64,000 nt of DNA from Lunatibacter salilacus (GTDB lineage: Bacteria > Bacteroidota > Bacteroidia > Cytophagales > Cyclobacteriaceae). The stretch is taken from NCBI RefSeq assembly GCF_009797935.1, contig NZ_VOLC01000019.1:1-64000 (forward strand), given 5' to 3'. The first letter of the stretch is position 1, and every line of letters begins with the position of its first letter. The position numbers were made by a program, and so were the translations under genes. The notes below the pieces were generated by a model that did not search any database, was not told the origin of the DNA, and worked only from the letters and a program-made list of their open reading frames with translations. Below, one piece after another: positions 38,887 through 47,719 of this stretch.

Positions 38887-40152
38887 TTAGATCGTGTAGG
38901 GAGCGCGCATGGGTTGATCGATCAACCGGTTGGCCGCATCATCATTGATAAATTCCTGTTTGACAGGATCAAATTCCAGATCCCTTCCCAATCTCAACGC
39001 AACTAATCCCATATTGACCATAGTGCATGACCTATGTCCGTTTTCCTCATTCAAGGCAAACTTTTTTCTGGTTTTGACAGCATCGACAAAGTCGGTGACC
39101 TGGGGTGCGGGATCAGGGAACTGAGCCAATTTACGTTTAAAGTCAGGAATGTCAGATTCGAACCCTCTATACAGATTTCCCTTTGGTCCTGAAATGTAGG
39201 GTGATTCGACGGTTCCTTCCCCATCTAGGATAATTTGGCAGCCGTCCTCATAGGTATAGGTTATTTTTCTCCAAGTACCTACCGCGTCAGGGTGCTGCTG
39301 CGGTGCGTCTATTTCTACCTTTACAGGACTTGTGCTGTCTTTGCCCAGAAAATATTGGATTGGATCCATGTAGTGTTGACCCATATCTCCAAGGCCTCCG
39401 CCGTCATAGTCCCAATATCCGCGGAATGTCCCGTGGGTACGGTGTTCGTGATAAGGTTTGTAGGGAGCTGGACCCAACCATTGATCGTAATTCAACTCTT
39501 TAGGAGGGGTTTCCGGTTGCAAATTGGTGCGGCCCACCCAGTAGAATTTCCAGTCAAATCCCGTGAGTTTTCCAACAGTAACCTTTAAAGGCCATCCCAG
39601 CATTCCTGAATCTACCAGTTTCTTGATGTTTTTCACCTCAGTATTCATTCCGTAGAAATTAGCATCAAAGCGGAACCAGGTATTAAGCCGAAATATATTA
39701 CCATGTGTCTTGATCGCTTCTACTACTTTCTTGCCTTCACCGATGGTCCGTGTCATTGGCTTTTCGCACCAGATATCTTTTCCCTGACGGGCAGCGTCCA
39801 CTGACATGATACCGTGCCAATGGGGAGGCGTGGCAATGTGCACAATATCCACCTCCGGCAGACGGATCAATTCTCTGTAATCCTCAAACGTTTTCACACC
39901 TTGTCCCAGTGTTTCGAGAGATTTTTGTATATGCCGCGTATCTACGTCGCAGATGGCGACTGTTTTGGTGCCGGCATAGTCAAAATGCCCCCTTCCCATA
40001 CCGCCTACTCCAATTATGCCCTTGGTAAGGTGGTCACTTGGGGCCAGAAAGCCTTTGCCCAGCACATGGCGCGGCACGATGGAAATGCCCCCCAATGCCA
40101 AAAGAGAACCTTTAATGAAGTTCCTTCTGGATTTGTTTTGATTATCGTTCAT
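38887..40152 (-). CDS. Gfo/Idh/MocA family oxidoreductase with Tat signal
   Basis: A 421-residue NAD(P)-dependent sugar or inositol oxidoreductase. The N-terminus has a twin-arginine export signal (KSRRNFIKGSLLALGG), so the folded enzyme goes to the periplasm. The Rossmann loop is GIIGVGGMGRGHF, the second conserved segment is HIATPPHWH, and the family EKP motif is DIWCEKPMTRTIGEG. The C-terminal domain ends with the usual NEENGHRSCTMVNMGLVALRLG. It heads the two-gene unit with the HEAT/DUF1080 protein. Periplasmic 3-dehydrogenation of a sugar is a plausible role for the pair, by inference. Confidence 0.92.
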   Translation of the reverse strand: MNDNQNKSRRNFIKGSLLALGGISIVPRHVLGKGFLAPSDHLTKGIIGVGGMGRGHFDYAGTKTVAICDVDTRHIQKSLETLGQGVKTFEDYRELIRLPEVDIVHIATPPHWHGIMSVDAARQGKDIWCEKPMTRTIGEGKKVVEAIKTHGNIFRLNTWFRFDANFYGMNTEVKNIKKLVDSGMLGWPLKVTVGKLTGFDWKFYWVGRTNLQPETPPKELNYDQWLGPAPYKPYHEHRTHGTFRGYWDYDGGGLGDMGQHYMDPIQYFLGKDSTSPVKVEIDAPQQHPDAVGTWRKITYTYEDGCQIILDGEGTVESPYISGPKGNLYRGFESDIPDFKRKLAQFPDPAPQVTDFVDAVKTRKKFALNEENGHRSCTMVNMGLVALRLGRDLEFDPVKQEFINDDAANRLIDQPMRAPYTI

Positions 40153-40614
40153 TGTGTATTGAGTTGTTTAAGACCTTGGAAAATTAAGAACCCAGAGGTT
40201 AAAGAGTCTTTCCCGGTTTGTTTATATGGAATAATTTATTGAAAATGAGTAATACTTTTTCAGTTCAACCTGTGAATATATCTTCTTGGAAAAGGATTAC
40301 CAAATAATCGGACTATTAGAACCTGATTTTTATCTAAGGGGAAAGATTCGGATTATCTTCGGTGAAAGTTCGAGATGTGTTTTTTTAGGAAAAATGAAAA
40401 TCCGGGCTCAAAATCCCCATCAGGTGGACAATTACCGTCGAAAAATCTTCTTGTGGCCATTAAGCACATTAAGGATCTTGCAGTAATGAAATAGCCCACC
40501 TTTTTCTAATTAGAAATCATTAAAAAGTAATCCAATCCACATATTTAAGGTTGTTATAGATAGTGGAATGCTGCAATTCCAAAGTCTTTTTAAAAAATAT
40601 AAATTTTGCTTGAT
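40153..40614. other. Intergenic region, no gene seen
   Basis: About 460 bp upstream of the Gfo/Idh/MocA gene. No credible frame or repeat; it should contain the promoter of the two-gene unit. A small frame at 40286-40486 has no recognisable features. Confidence 0.4.
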
Positions 40615-40833
40615 TTATTCTTCTCTGCGTTTTTTCATCGCACTTCTCCAGAAAAAATACCCTATCACGACCAGTGCAGGTAGAATGATAAACATCACCA
40701 CATTTGCCGTTTCGCTCAAATCTACGGGACCTCTAGGTCTTGGGATACCCGGCTGTTTCTGGCCGTAGGACAAGAATGCCCCAAGGAAAATGACTATAAA
40801 TGTTAGTATTCGAATGGGAAGTAGGTTTTTCAT
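40615..40833 (-). CDS. Small membrane protein, unknown function
   Basis: A 72-residue protein not assigned to a family. It has an N-terminal signal-like helix (IRILTFIVIFLGAFLSYGQ), a proline-rich linker (KQPGIPRPRGPVD) and a membrane helix (VVMFIILPALVVIGYFFW) with a strongly basic tail (RSAMKKRREE). If the first helix is cleaved it is a single-pass protein with the tail in the cytoplasm. It lies downstream of the serpin gene but behind that gene's terminator, so it probably has its own promoter. Confidence 0.7.
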   Translation of the reverse strand: MKNLLPIRILTFIVIFLGAFLSYGQKQPGIPRPRGPVDLSETANVVMFIILPALVVIGYFFWRSAMKKRREE

Positions 40834-40849
40834 GATAATTATTGTTTAA

Positions 40850-40890
40850 CAAAAAAACTTGCTGTACAGATTAATCCGCAAACAGCAAGC
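40850..40890 (-). terminator. Serpin gene terminator
   Basis: CTTGCTGT (40858-40865) and ACAGCAAG (40882-40889); on the minus strand the stem is followed by TTTTTTT. It lies 39 bp after the serpin stop. Confidence 0.85.
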
Positions 40891-40928
40891 CATACCCGAA
40901 TAATTGAAAGAAAAAAGTGGTATTTTAA

Positions 40929-42185
40929 TCAATTGAGTACAGCGGGGTTGGCTAACTTACCCATAAAAAGAAGGGCTCCACTGTGATTTTCCTGTATAAA
41001 GAAAACGAAAGGCTTGTCCAGCGTTATCACTGTCGGAGTAGAAGGAATTGAAGTTGTTTCAAGAATCTCCACTATCGTTGCGGCTGCTGCTTCAGTTCCT
41101 TTTTCATCCACTTCGATAAAGGCGTCATGGATTACCCGGCTTATTTTTAGTGCGTCAGTCGGGTTGCTGAATAGCCGGGTGAAATTTTCGGGATGGTACT
41201 CAAATGGCGAGACCAGGCCCATCTCTTTGAGGTCATCCTTCATATTCTTCATTTTATGTTTCATCTTAAATTTGGGCATTTTTAAGATAAAATTCGCCTC
41301 TGAAGCCGTTGCCCTCCAGTTCTCAAGGTTTTCGAAGGAAAAAGATTCTAAGCGGGCGTCAAGGTTATGATCGAATCCAGTGAGGATTCCCATATTGTAT
41401 TGACCGGTACTATAGGGTATTTCGATGTATTGCAGTTCCCCGTCGGAATAATATCGAAAAGCCGCTGCTTTTTCCAGTTGCATCATATCGACCTCGATTT
41501 GCTGGTCAGGAGTGACAAAGAAAGGTTCCTTGGCAGTCTTGTTAGCAGGAAACTGATATTTCCAGTCACCTTTAAAATAAATGGCGTTAACCAAATACAT
41601 GACGGCATTACCCGGGATAAAATCCAACATGTCCCTAATTATCCCTTGGGTTTTATTTTCTATCCAATTGTTGATGATGTCAACCGATTGCGGATTTGAC
41701 ATATCTAGGGGATCCACCGCGGCATGGTAGTGTTTTTCCGCAGCCTCCTTGAAGGGTGGATGTACCTGATAGCCTTCTTTGTACCAGATTGCGTTTGCTA
41801 TAGCTATGTTTACTTTAGGATCTACCGCCAAGAGGAACTGGGTGAGTTCTTCCGCAGCCTTATTTGCTTCTTCTATGGACATGCCTTCAAACCGAAGAAG
41901 ATCAATAAACTCCTCCAACACCTGCCCCTCGTTGCCGTTCATGGTCATGGCAAGCGCCTGATGTATGCTGTATGGGCTATAAAATGAATTTTCCAATCCT
42001 GCTTTTTCAAGCTGGTGAAAAAGATCAAGGGCAAATTTGGTGTTTGCAAAGACCATTTCCTTCTCGTAGGCTTGCAGCGTCCGAATATTTGGCGAAATGA
42101 GTTCATCACCATCCCCGCCTCCCCAATCGCAGGAAGCAAGTCCTCCGGCAGTTACAAACCAGCACAATAAAGTCCACTTTTTCAT
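40929..42185 (-). CDS. Serpin-family protease inhibitor lipoprotein
   Basis: A 418-residue serpin. The signal peptide ends at a lipobox with acylated C19 (GLASC followed by DW), so it is membrane-anchored. Serpin signatures: NSFYSPYSIHQALAMTMNGNEG, VNAIYFKGDWKYQFP, a shutter/breach region, the hinge EKGTEAAAATIV with Gly at P15 and small residues at P12-P9, and the C-terminal PFVFFIQENHSGALLFMGKL. The hinge predicts an inhibitory, not structural, serpin. Counting from the hinge, P1 falls near Thr in LETTSIP, suggesting an elastase- or subtilisin-like target, which is tentative. Bacterial serpins often guard against host or competitor proteases. Single gene. Confidence 0.95.
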   Translation of the reverse strand: MKKWTLLCWFVTAGGLASCDWGGGDGDELISPNIRTLQAYEKEMVFANTKFALDLFHQLEKAGLENSFYSPYSIHQALAMTMNGNEGQVLEEFIDLLRFEGMSIEEANKAAEELTQFLLAVDPKVNIAIANAIWYKEGYQVHPPFKEAAEKHYHAAVDPLDMSNPQSVDIINNWIENKTQGIIRDMLDFIPGNAVMYLVNAIYFKGDWKYQFPANKTAKEPFFVTPDQQIEVDMMQLEKAAAFRYYSDGELQYIEIPYSTGQYNMGILTGFDHNLDARLESFSFENLENWRATASEANFILKMPKFKMKHKMKNMKDDLKEMGLVSPFEYHPENFTRLFSNPTDALKISRVIHDAFIEVDEKGTEAAAATIVEILETTSIPSTPTVITLDKPFVFFIQENHSGALLFMGKLANPAVLN

Positions 42186-42249
42186 AGCACATTTATTTTG
42201 AGTCGTTTAAATGCCCAGACGGAGAAGATTCCTCGGATGCTACATTAGA

Positions 42250-42295
42250 AACAAAAAAAATCAAAAAAAAATAAAAACCCTTATCGGGATTTTTC
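42250..42295 (-). terminator. Probable metZ terminator overlapping its stop codon
   Basis: An AAAAACCC arm (42273-42280) pairs imperfectly with GGGATTTTT (42286-42294); on the minus strand the stem is followed by long T runs. The first arm includes the end of the metZ coding sequence. Confidence 0.6.
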
Positions 42296-43456
42296 CAAGG
42301 CTCTTTCTATATCCAAAATAATATCATCCACATGCTCCAGTCCTACGGAAAGGCGAACAAGTCCGTTAAGGATGCCCACACGTTCCCTTTCCTCCTCGGA
42401 GAGTTTGCTGTGGGTGGTGGATGCCGGGTGGGTGATGATGCTGCGGCTGTCACCTAAGTTGGCGGTTACGGTGATCATTTGTAGCTGATCTATAAAACGC
42501 TGTGCCCTTGGCAGCCCGCCTTTCAGGGTGAGCGTGATGATGCCTCCTCCGTGCTTCATCTGCTTTTTGGCCAGATCGTATTGTGGATGGGTAGGGAGAA
42601 AGGGGTATTTAACAAATTCCAATTCCTTGCTATCTTGAAAATATTGGGCAATTTTTAGCGCATTTTCACAATGCCTGTCCATACGAACAGCCAAGGTTTC
42701 CATGCTTTTGGCCAATACCCACGCATTGAAAGGGGAGAGGGAGGGACCAGTATGCCGCATAAAAAACTGTACTTCTTCGATGTACTTTTTTTCCCCCAAG
42801 ATTAACCCTCCAAGTACGCGTCCCTGTCCGTCGATGAATTTGGTGGCACTGTGTGTGACGATATGGGCTCCCCACTTTGCGGGCTGCTGTAGGTAAGGGG
42901 TGGCAAAGCAATTGTCTACAACTAGGATCAGGTTGTGGGTATTGGCGAAGTTGGCGATATATTCCAAGTCAATGATTTCCAACCCAGGGTTAGAGGGAGT
43001 TTCTATGAAAACCATCTTGGTCTTGGGGGTGATGAGTTTCTCCCAATTGAGGATATCGCTGATGTCTCCATAAGTATGGTTGATGCCCCATTTGGGGAAA
43101 ATGCGGGTAAGTAGCTGATGGGTAGACCCGAATAGTGACCTCGATGCCAATACATGGTCACCTTGCGATAGCAATGCGGCCATACTTCCAAACATAGCGG
43201 CCATCCCGGAGGCGGTCGTCACGCCGGATTCTGTACCCTCAGCGGCACATACTTTTGCAATTAGGTCGCTGGTGTTGGGATTGGCATACCGGGAGTATAT
43301 GTTGCCCGGGATTTCTTCCGAAAACATCTGCCGCGCCTCCTCCGCACTGTCGAAAACAAAACTTGAACTTAGGTAGATGGGAGCGGAATGTTCACGCTGA
43401 TTGGAAGCCGACTCCGCTATGCGGACCGCTTGGGTTTCAAAATTGTTATACGCCAT
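42281..43456 (-). CDS. metZ: O-succinylhomoserine sulfhydrylase-type PLP enzyme
   Basis: A 391-residue cystathionine-gamma-synthase-family enzyme. The PLP lysine is K206 in THSATKFIDGQG; other family marks are YSRYANPNTSDL, ASGMAAMFGSMAALL, FIETPSNPGLEI and VVDNCFATPYLQ, and the C-terminal RLSVGLEHVDDII. The N-terminus (FETQAVRIAESASNQREHSAPIYLSSSF, in part) and length fit MetZ, which makes homocysteine from an O-acylhomoserine and sulfide. The S-box riboswitch 127 nt upstream supports a methionine-pathway role. Cystathionine gamma-synthase or lyase activity cannot be excluded by sequence alone. Confidence 0.9.
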   Translation of the reverse strand: MAYNNFETQAVRIAESASNQREHSAPIYLSSSFVFDSAEEARQMFSEEIPGNIYSRYANPNTSDLIAKVCAAEGTESGVTTASGMAAMFGSMAALLSQGDHVLASRSLFGSTHQLLTRIFPKWGINHTYGDISDILNWEKLITPKTKMVFIETPSNPGLEIIDLEYIANFANTHNLILVVDNCFATPYLQQPAKWGAHIVTHSATKFIDGQGRVLGGLILGEKKYIEEVQFFMRHTGPSLSPFNAWVLAKSMETLAVRMDRHCENALKIAQYFQDSKELEFVKYPFLPTHPQYDLAKKQMKHGGGIITLTLKGGLPRAQRFIDQLQMITVTANLGDSRSIITHPASTTHSKLSEEERERVGILNGLVRLSVGLEHVDDIILDIERALEKSR

Positions 43457-43582
43457 GGTTGGTTTGAAGAGCTAAAGGATTGAACACACTTCTATCGAAA
43501 CTTAACTCAATAAGTCGGAAGTCTTCAGGTCTTAAGGCCTGAAAAAATATAGTATTTGAACGAAAGGAGTGTGACATATGTG

Positions 43583-43690
43583 CTAATTTATAGTTCCCGT
43601 TTTGGTTGGGCAGGTTTTGGCACCTTTCGACCGTCGAAGGTTGCCAGAGGGTCAATGAGCCTGTTCTCTCACCTCTTCTTTATAAATCAG
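43583..43690 (-). ncRNA. SAM riboswitch (S-box, SAM-I/IV clan) upstream of metZ
   Basis: On the minus strand from 43690: closing stem P1 CTGATTTATA pairs with TATAAATTAG (43592-43583), ten base pairs with one G-U. Inside is the S-box core AGGTGAGAGAACAGGCTC with CTCTGGCAACC, then P3 TTCGAC/GTCGAA, then AAGGTGCCAAAACCTGCC. These conserved elements are those of S-adenosylmethionine riboswitches. It ends 127 nt before metZ. A further hairpin at 43524-43543 (TTCAGG.../...CCTGAA) lies between and could be part of the expression platform, though no T run follows it on the minus strand. Expected effect: SAM represses metZ. Confidence 0.88.
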
Positions 43691-44094
43691 TTTCCTGAAA
43701 TGGTGACGCAAAGTAAAGGCAGGGAATCATCAATTCCAAATATGGTCTTTGGTTTTATCTGCCATTTGATCCATTATTTGGAATTGGTGAACTTTCCATG
43801 TGAATTAATGCAACTCGATGTGTTTGAAGAAGGAGAGGAGTTTTTTTTTGATTTTTGGTGGCGAAAGCCGTGGACGATCAACCTATGGAGGAGGCAGGTA
43901 GCTTTACACAGAGAGGCTGGATACGGAAGGGAGAGTTGATGATTAAAACTTTTCCAAAATGTTGAACTTTAGAAAAGTTGACTTACAAATAAAATATGAA
44001 AAGGCAAAACTTGCTCTTCGTATACAAATTTTCGAAAATTAAACACAGTTAATCAGCACTCAGTATTTCACCTAAATTTTAAATATTTTTAGCA
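43691..44094. other. Intergenic region, no gene seen
   Basis: The 127-codon plus-strand frame at 43556-43939 runs through the riboswitch and has no recognisable features, so no gene is called. The region should hold the metZ promoter (minus) and the upstream part of the TonB-receptor promoter (plus). Confidence 0.5.
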
Positions 44095-44124
44095 TTGCTT
44101 TAGAAAAAATAAAAATTATTTTTG
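44095..44124 (+). promoter_or_regulatory. Bacteroidota-type promoter of the TonB receptor/DUF4249 operon
   Basis: TTG (44095-44097), 19-nt spacer and TATTTTTG (44117-44124), matching the TTG / TAnnTTTG consensus. The predicted start site near 44131 leaves a short leader before ATG 44149. Confidence 0.6.
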
Positions 44125-44148
44125 CCCTTTCTTTAGCCAACTCATTAC

Positions 44149-46521
44149 ATGAGAAACTTTATACTATTTTGTATTTTTCACTTGGTTTATTTTTCTTCAT
44201 CCGCTCAAAAGATTACCGTCAGTGGAACGGTCAAGGATGCGGAGAATGGTGAAACGCTTATTGGAGTCAACATTTTTGACAAGGTAAACCAGAAAGGGGC
44301 TGTAACCAATAATTACGGATTTTACAGTTATTCATTTTCTAAAAAAGAGGTGCAATTGGTTTTTACTTACGTTGGTTACGATCCTGTCCTGATACCATTA
44401 AGTATGGAGAAAGATACCATCCTAAACGTAGAGCTACAACCAGCGGGGTTTCTCAGTGAGGTAATTGTTGTAGGAGAGAAGTCCGATCCCATACAGGAAA
44501 GTACACAGATGGGAACAGTGAATGTACCGCTTAGAGAGATCAAAAATCTTCCAGCTTTAATGGGTGAAGTGGATATCTTTAAAGTTATCCAGTTATTACC
44601 GGGGGTTCAGTCCGGTTCCGAAGGTGCTTCGGGACTATATGTCAGGGGAGGAAGCCCGGACCAGAATCTAGTACTGCTCGACGGTGTTCCGGTTTACAAT
44701 GCCACCCATTTGTTTGGGTTCTTCTCGGTATTCAATGCGGATGCCATCAATAATGTTGAATTGATAAAGGGGGGATTTCCCGCAAGGTACGGAGGTAGAC
44801 TATCATCGGTGATTGATATCAGCATGAAGGAAGGCAATATGAAAAAATTCCAGGGAGAAGGCAGCGTTGGTTTGATCGCTTCCAAGCTCACTTTGGAGGG
44901 CCCTATTACCAAGGATAAGACCTCCTTTTTGTTGTCGGGCAGGAGGACCTATCTGGACATGATTGCAAGACCCATTATCAGGAATACCTCAGGTGGTCGG
45001 GAAGATGTGGGGTATTATTTCTATGATGTCAATGCCAAAGTCAATCATATTTTTAACGAGAAAAACAGACTTTACCTCAGTTATTACGGAGGAGATGATA
45101 AAGCCTATTCTTCATTTAACAACACTTGGGAACGGTGGGATAATGAAGGGACTATGAACAGCAAGGAAGAAGCGGGGCTTGGGTGGGGAAATAATATCGC
45201 TGCGGTCCGGTGGAACCATGTATTCAACCAAAGACTTTTCGCCAATTTCACAGGAACGTTTACCAAATACAGGTTTAATCTTTTTACCGAATATGAAGAC
45301 GTATTTACTGAAAATCAGACGGGAAACTCTACCCGTGATTTTTACACAGCCAATTATCTATCAGGAATTAGGGATTTGGCGTTAAAAGCTGATTTTGACT
45401 TTATACCGAATCCCCAGCATTATTTTAGATGGGGCGGAATGGTAATAAATCATAGGTTTACTCCGGGGGTTTTTGTCGCAAGAGAGAATCAAACACCTGA
45501 AACTAGGGAAGGAGCCACCCCTTCAGATTCTCGGGAACTTTCTGTCTATGTAGAGGATGATTTCAGTATAGGTGACCGTTGGAAATTCAATATTGGAGCC
45601 CATTTTTCAGGATTCTTGGCAGATACCGAAACCTATTCCTCCTTCCAACCCAGAGTCTCCATGAGGTATCTTTTAGATCCAAGTTCCTCCTTGAAATTCT
45701 CATACGTACAAATGGCCCAATTTGTCCATCTCCTTACAAATGCAGGATTGGGTCTTCCAACCGATCTTTGGGTTCCGTCTACGGATAAAATCGGTCCCCA
45801 GGAAAGCTGGCAGGTAGCAGCCGGATATGTTAAGAATTTGGGATATGGCTTTGAATTTTCAGCTGAAGCCTATTACAAACACATGGATGGCGTTATCGAA
45901 TATCAAGACGGAGCTTCTTTCCTCAATACCTCCGAAGACTGGCAGGAAAAGGTCACTGCGGGGGAAGGCAAAAGTTATGGACTGGAAGTCCTGTTACAAA
46001 AAAAGGCAGGAAGGACAACAGGGTGGGTAGGTTACACGCTGTCAAAGACAGAACGCCGGTTTGATGATATTAATTTTGGTGATTGGTTTCCATTCCGATA
46101 CGATCGTAGGCATGATATCAGTGTAACGGCTGTCCACAAACTATCCGAAAGGATTGACCTCTCTGGGACTTGGGTTTTCGGGAGTGGAAGTTTCATCACG
46201 GTACCTACCCAGCAGTATCAACATTCTTTCTCTGTGATTAATGATTCATATTACCGGGAGTGGGGCCAATACGTTGACCATTTTGAATCCAGAAATAATT
46301 TTCAAATGCGGAGTTACCACCGCATGGACGCAGGTATCAATTTCAACAAGCCAAAGAAGTGGGGAGAGCGGACCTGGAATGTTTCGATTTACAATGTTTA
46401 TAGCAGGTTGAATCCATTTTATATGGATATAAGCTATAACTATGATCAACAGCGAAATCAGTTAAGGCAATTTAGCCTTTTCCCTATTGTCCCTTCAGTT
46501 TCTTACAGATTTACCTTTTAA
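44149..46521 (+). CDS. TonB-dependent receptor with CarboxypepD_reg-like domain
   Basis: A 790-residue outer-membrane receptor, shorter than SusC. After a signal peptide (residues 1-19, ending SSAQ) there is a carboxypeptidase-regulatory-like domain about 22-110 (KITVSGTVKDAENGETLIGVN), a plug domain about 115-230 with LLPGVQSGSEGASGLYVRGGSPDQNLVLLDGVPVYN and GGFPARYGGRLSSVIDI in part, and a beta-barrel ending SVSYRFTF. The plug sequence is of the type paired with DUF4249 lipoproteins rather than SusD. The DUF4249 gene follows after 2 bp. The transported substrate is unknown. Confidence 0.93.
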   Translation: MRNFILFCIFHLVYFSSSAQKITVSGTVKDAENGETLIGVNIFDKVNQKGAVTNNYGFYSYSFSKKEVQLVFTYVGYDPVLIPLSMEKDTILNVELQPAGFLSEVIVVGEKSDPIQESTQMGTVNVPLREIKNLPALMGEVDIFKVIQLLPGVQSGSEGASGLYVRGGSPDQNLVLLDGVPVYNATHLFGFFSVFNADAINNVELIKGGFPARYGGRLSSVIDISMKEGNMKKFQGEGSVGLIASKLTLEGPITKDKTSFLLSGRRTYLDMIARPIIRNTSGGREDVGYYFYDVNAKVNHIFNEKNRLYLSYYGGDDKAYSSFNNTWERWDNEGTMNSKEEAGLGWGNNIAAVRWNHVFNQRLFANFTGTFTKYRFNLFTEYEDVFTENQTGNSTRDFYTANYLSGIRDLALKADFDFIPNPQHYFRWGGMVINHRFTPGVFVARENQTPETREGATPSDSRELSVYVEDDFSIGDRWKFNIGAHFSGFLADTETYSSFQPRVSMRYLLDPSSSLKFSYVQMAQFVHLLTNAGLGLPTDLWVPSTDKIGPQESWQVAAGYVKNLGYGFEFSAEAYYKHMDGVIEYQDGASFLNTSEDWQEKVTAGEGKSYGLEVLLQKKAGRTTGWVGYTLSKTERRFDDINFGDWFPFRYDRRHDISVTAVHKLSERIDLSGTWVFGSGSFITVPTQQYQHSFSVINDSYYREWGQYVDHFESRNNFQMRSYHRMDAGINFNKPKKWGERTWNVSIYNVYSRLNPFYMDISYNYDQQRNQLRQFSLFPIVPSVSYRFTF

Positions 46522-46523
46522 TT

Positions 46524-47429
46524 ATGAAGATCCAGATCCCGTTAGTATATTTCTTCAGCATTATTGCATTGTCTTCTTGCGAACAATTTCTGGAAGTTGA
46601 ATTACCGGGGCAAGAACCCAGAATGGCTTTGAATGCGCTTTTGGACCCTTCCGATACACTGAAAGTTTTCTTGACCAGAAGCAAAGGAGTGTTGGAAGAT
46701 AGGGATTTCAATGTAGAATTTGATTTAGTTGAAGGTGCCGAGGTTTATCTTAAAGATCCAGACGGGCAAATTTTTCCGATGGGGTATATAAACAGAAGCC
46801 GACCGTATGAACCAAACGCCTTTTATTTTCTTAGTGGCCACGAATTCCGGGAAGACCAGAATTATGAGATAGTGGCAGAACATCCACAGTACCCCACAAT
46901 CAGCACTGAGCAAAAGCTGCCAAATAGAATTCAAATAAAATCAATCAACGTCGTCAATTTGGGACCAAGAGCGGATTCTGAGAGTGAATTTGAAGTGACA
47001 GTGAAATTTGAAGATCCTCCGGGACGAAATTTTTATGAGGTTTCTGGGAGCGTTCTTGCCTATGATTCCGCCGGAATGTATTATCTACAATCTCAGCTTA
47101 ATCCAGAGCCTGTAAACCCAGCCTACAAAAAGGATTATTTAATGAGAAATGTAATCGTTTTTGATGATATTTTACTAAACGGTTCAGAGTCAGAAATAGT
47201 ATTCAGGACAAGCCTGTGGAGAGATTACGATAAAGAACTTACAATAAAACTCTCTCATGTTTCAGAATCGTATTATAGGTATTATGATACGGCTGATCTT
47301 CAGCGGTCCAGTCGTGGCGATTTTCTTTCCCAGCCTGTATTGGTCTACAATAATGTCACCAATGGTCTGGGAATATTCAAAGCCAGAAATACAGATCAGC
47401 GGGTTGTTGTAGTAAGGGTTGATGATTGA
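46524..47429 (+). CDS. DUF4249 lipoprotein
   Basis: A 301-residue lipoprotein of the DUF4249 family. The lipobox puts the acylated cysteine at C19 (ALSSC), followed by EQFLEVE; then comes the family pattern of beta-strands, with ALLDPSDTLKVFLTRSKG, GAEVYLKDPDGQIFPM and YEIVAEHPQYPTISTEQKLP. The C-terminal part includes LKLSHVSESYYRYY-type and GIFKARNTDQRVVV segments. DUF4249 genes typically follow a TonB receptor in Bacteroidota, as here (2-bp gap), and probably encode the receptor's surface partner. Function not established. Confidence 0.9.
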   Translation: MKIQIPLVYFFSIIALSSCEQFLEVELPGQEPRMALNALLDPSDTLKVFLTRSKGVLEDRDFNVEFDLVEGAEVYLKDPDGQIFPMGYINRSRPYEPNAFYFLSGHEFREDQNYEIVAEHPQYPTISTEQKLPNRIQIKSINVVNLGPRADSESEFEVTVKFEDPPGRNFYEVSGSVLAYDSAGMYYLQSQLNPEPVNPAYKKDYLMRNVIVFDDILLNGSESEIVFRTSLWRDYDKELTIKLSHVSESYYRYYDTADLQRSSRGDFLSQPVLVYNNVTNGLGIFKARNTDQRVVVVRVDD

Positions 47430-47719
47430 CAGGGTAGTTCTATGGCGCAATAGATAATAGATGGTTTCTTCACTCTCTTCCTTCTAGTAGTATGGAAATG
47501 ACAAAGATATCTGATAGGACTGAGGATTTGATTTTCCAAGTTGTTAACGTTCTGCCACCATTGGAAAAATTACCAACAGTTCATGGTCTCAGTTAAAGGC
47601 TCCGTCTTAATTCCAAGCTTGAACAGGTATGAGTTTAAATTGGAGAGTGGTACCAAGCTGGCATAAATTATGCTAGCTGTTTGGTGTGTCTATTAATTTT
47701 TTATTATTCAAAACCTTCC

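Noticed and set aside
43556-43939. 127-codon plus-strand frame upstream of the TonB receptor
   Set aside because: It runs antisense through the SAM riboswitch and has no recognisable domain or composition of a coding sequence.
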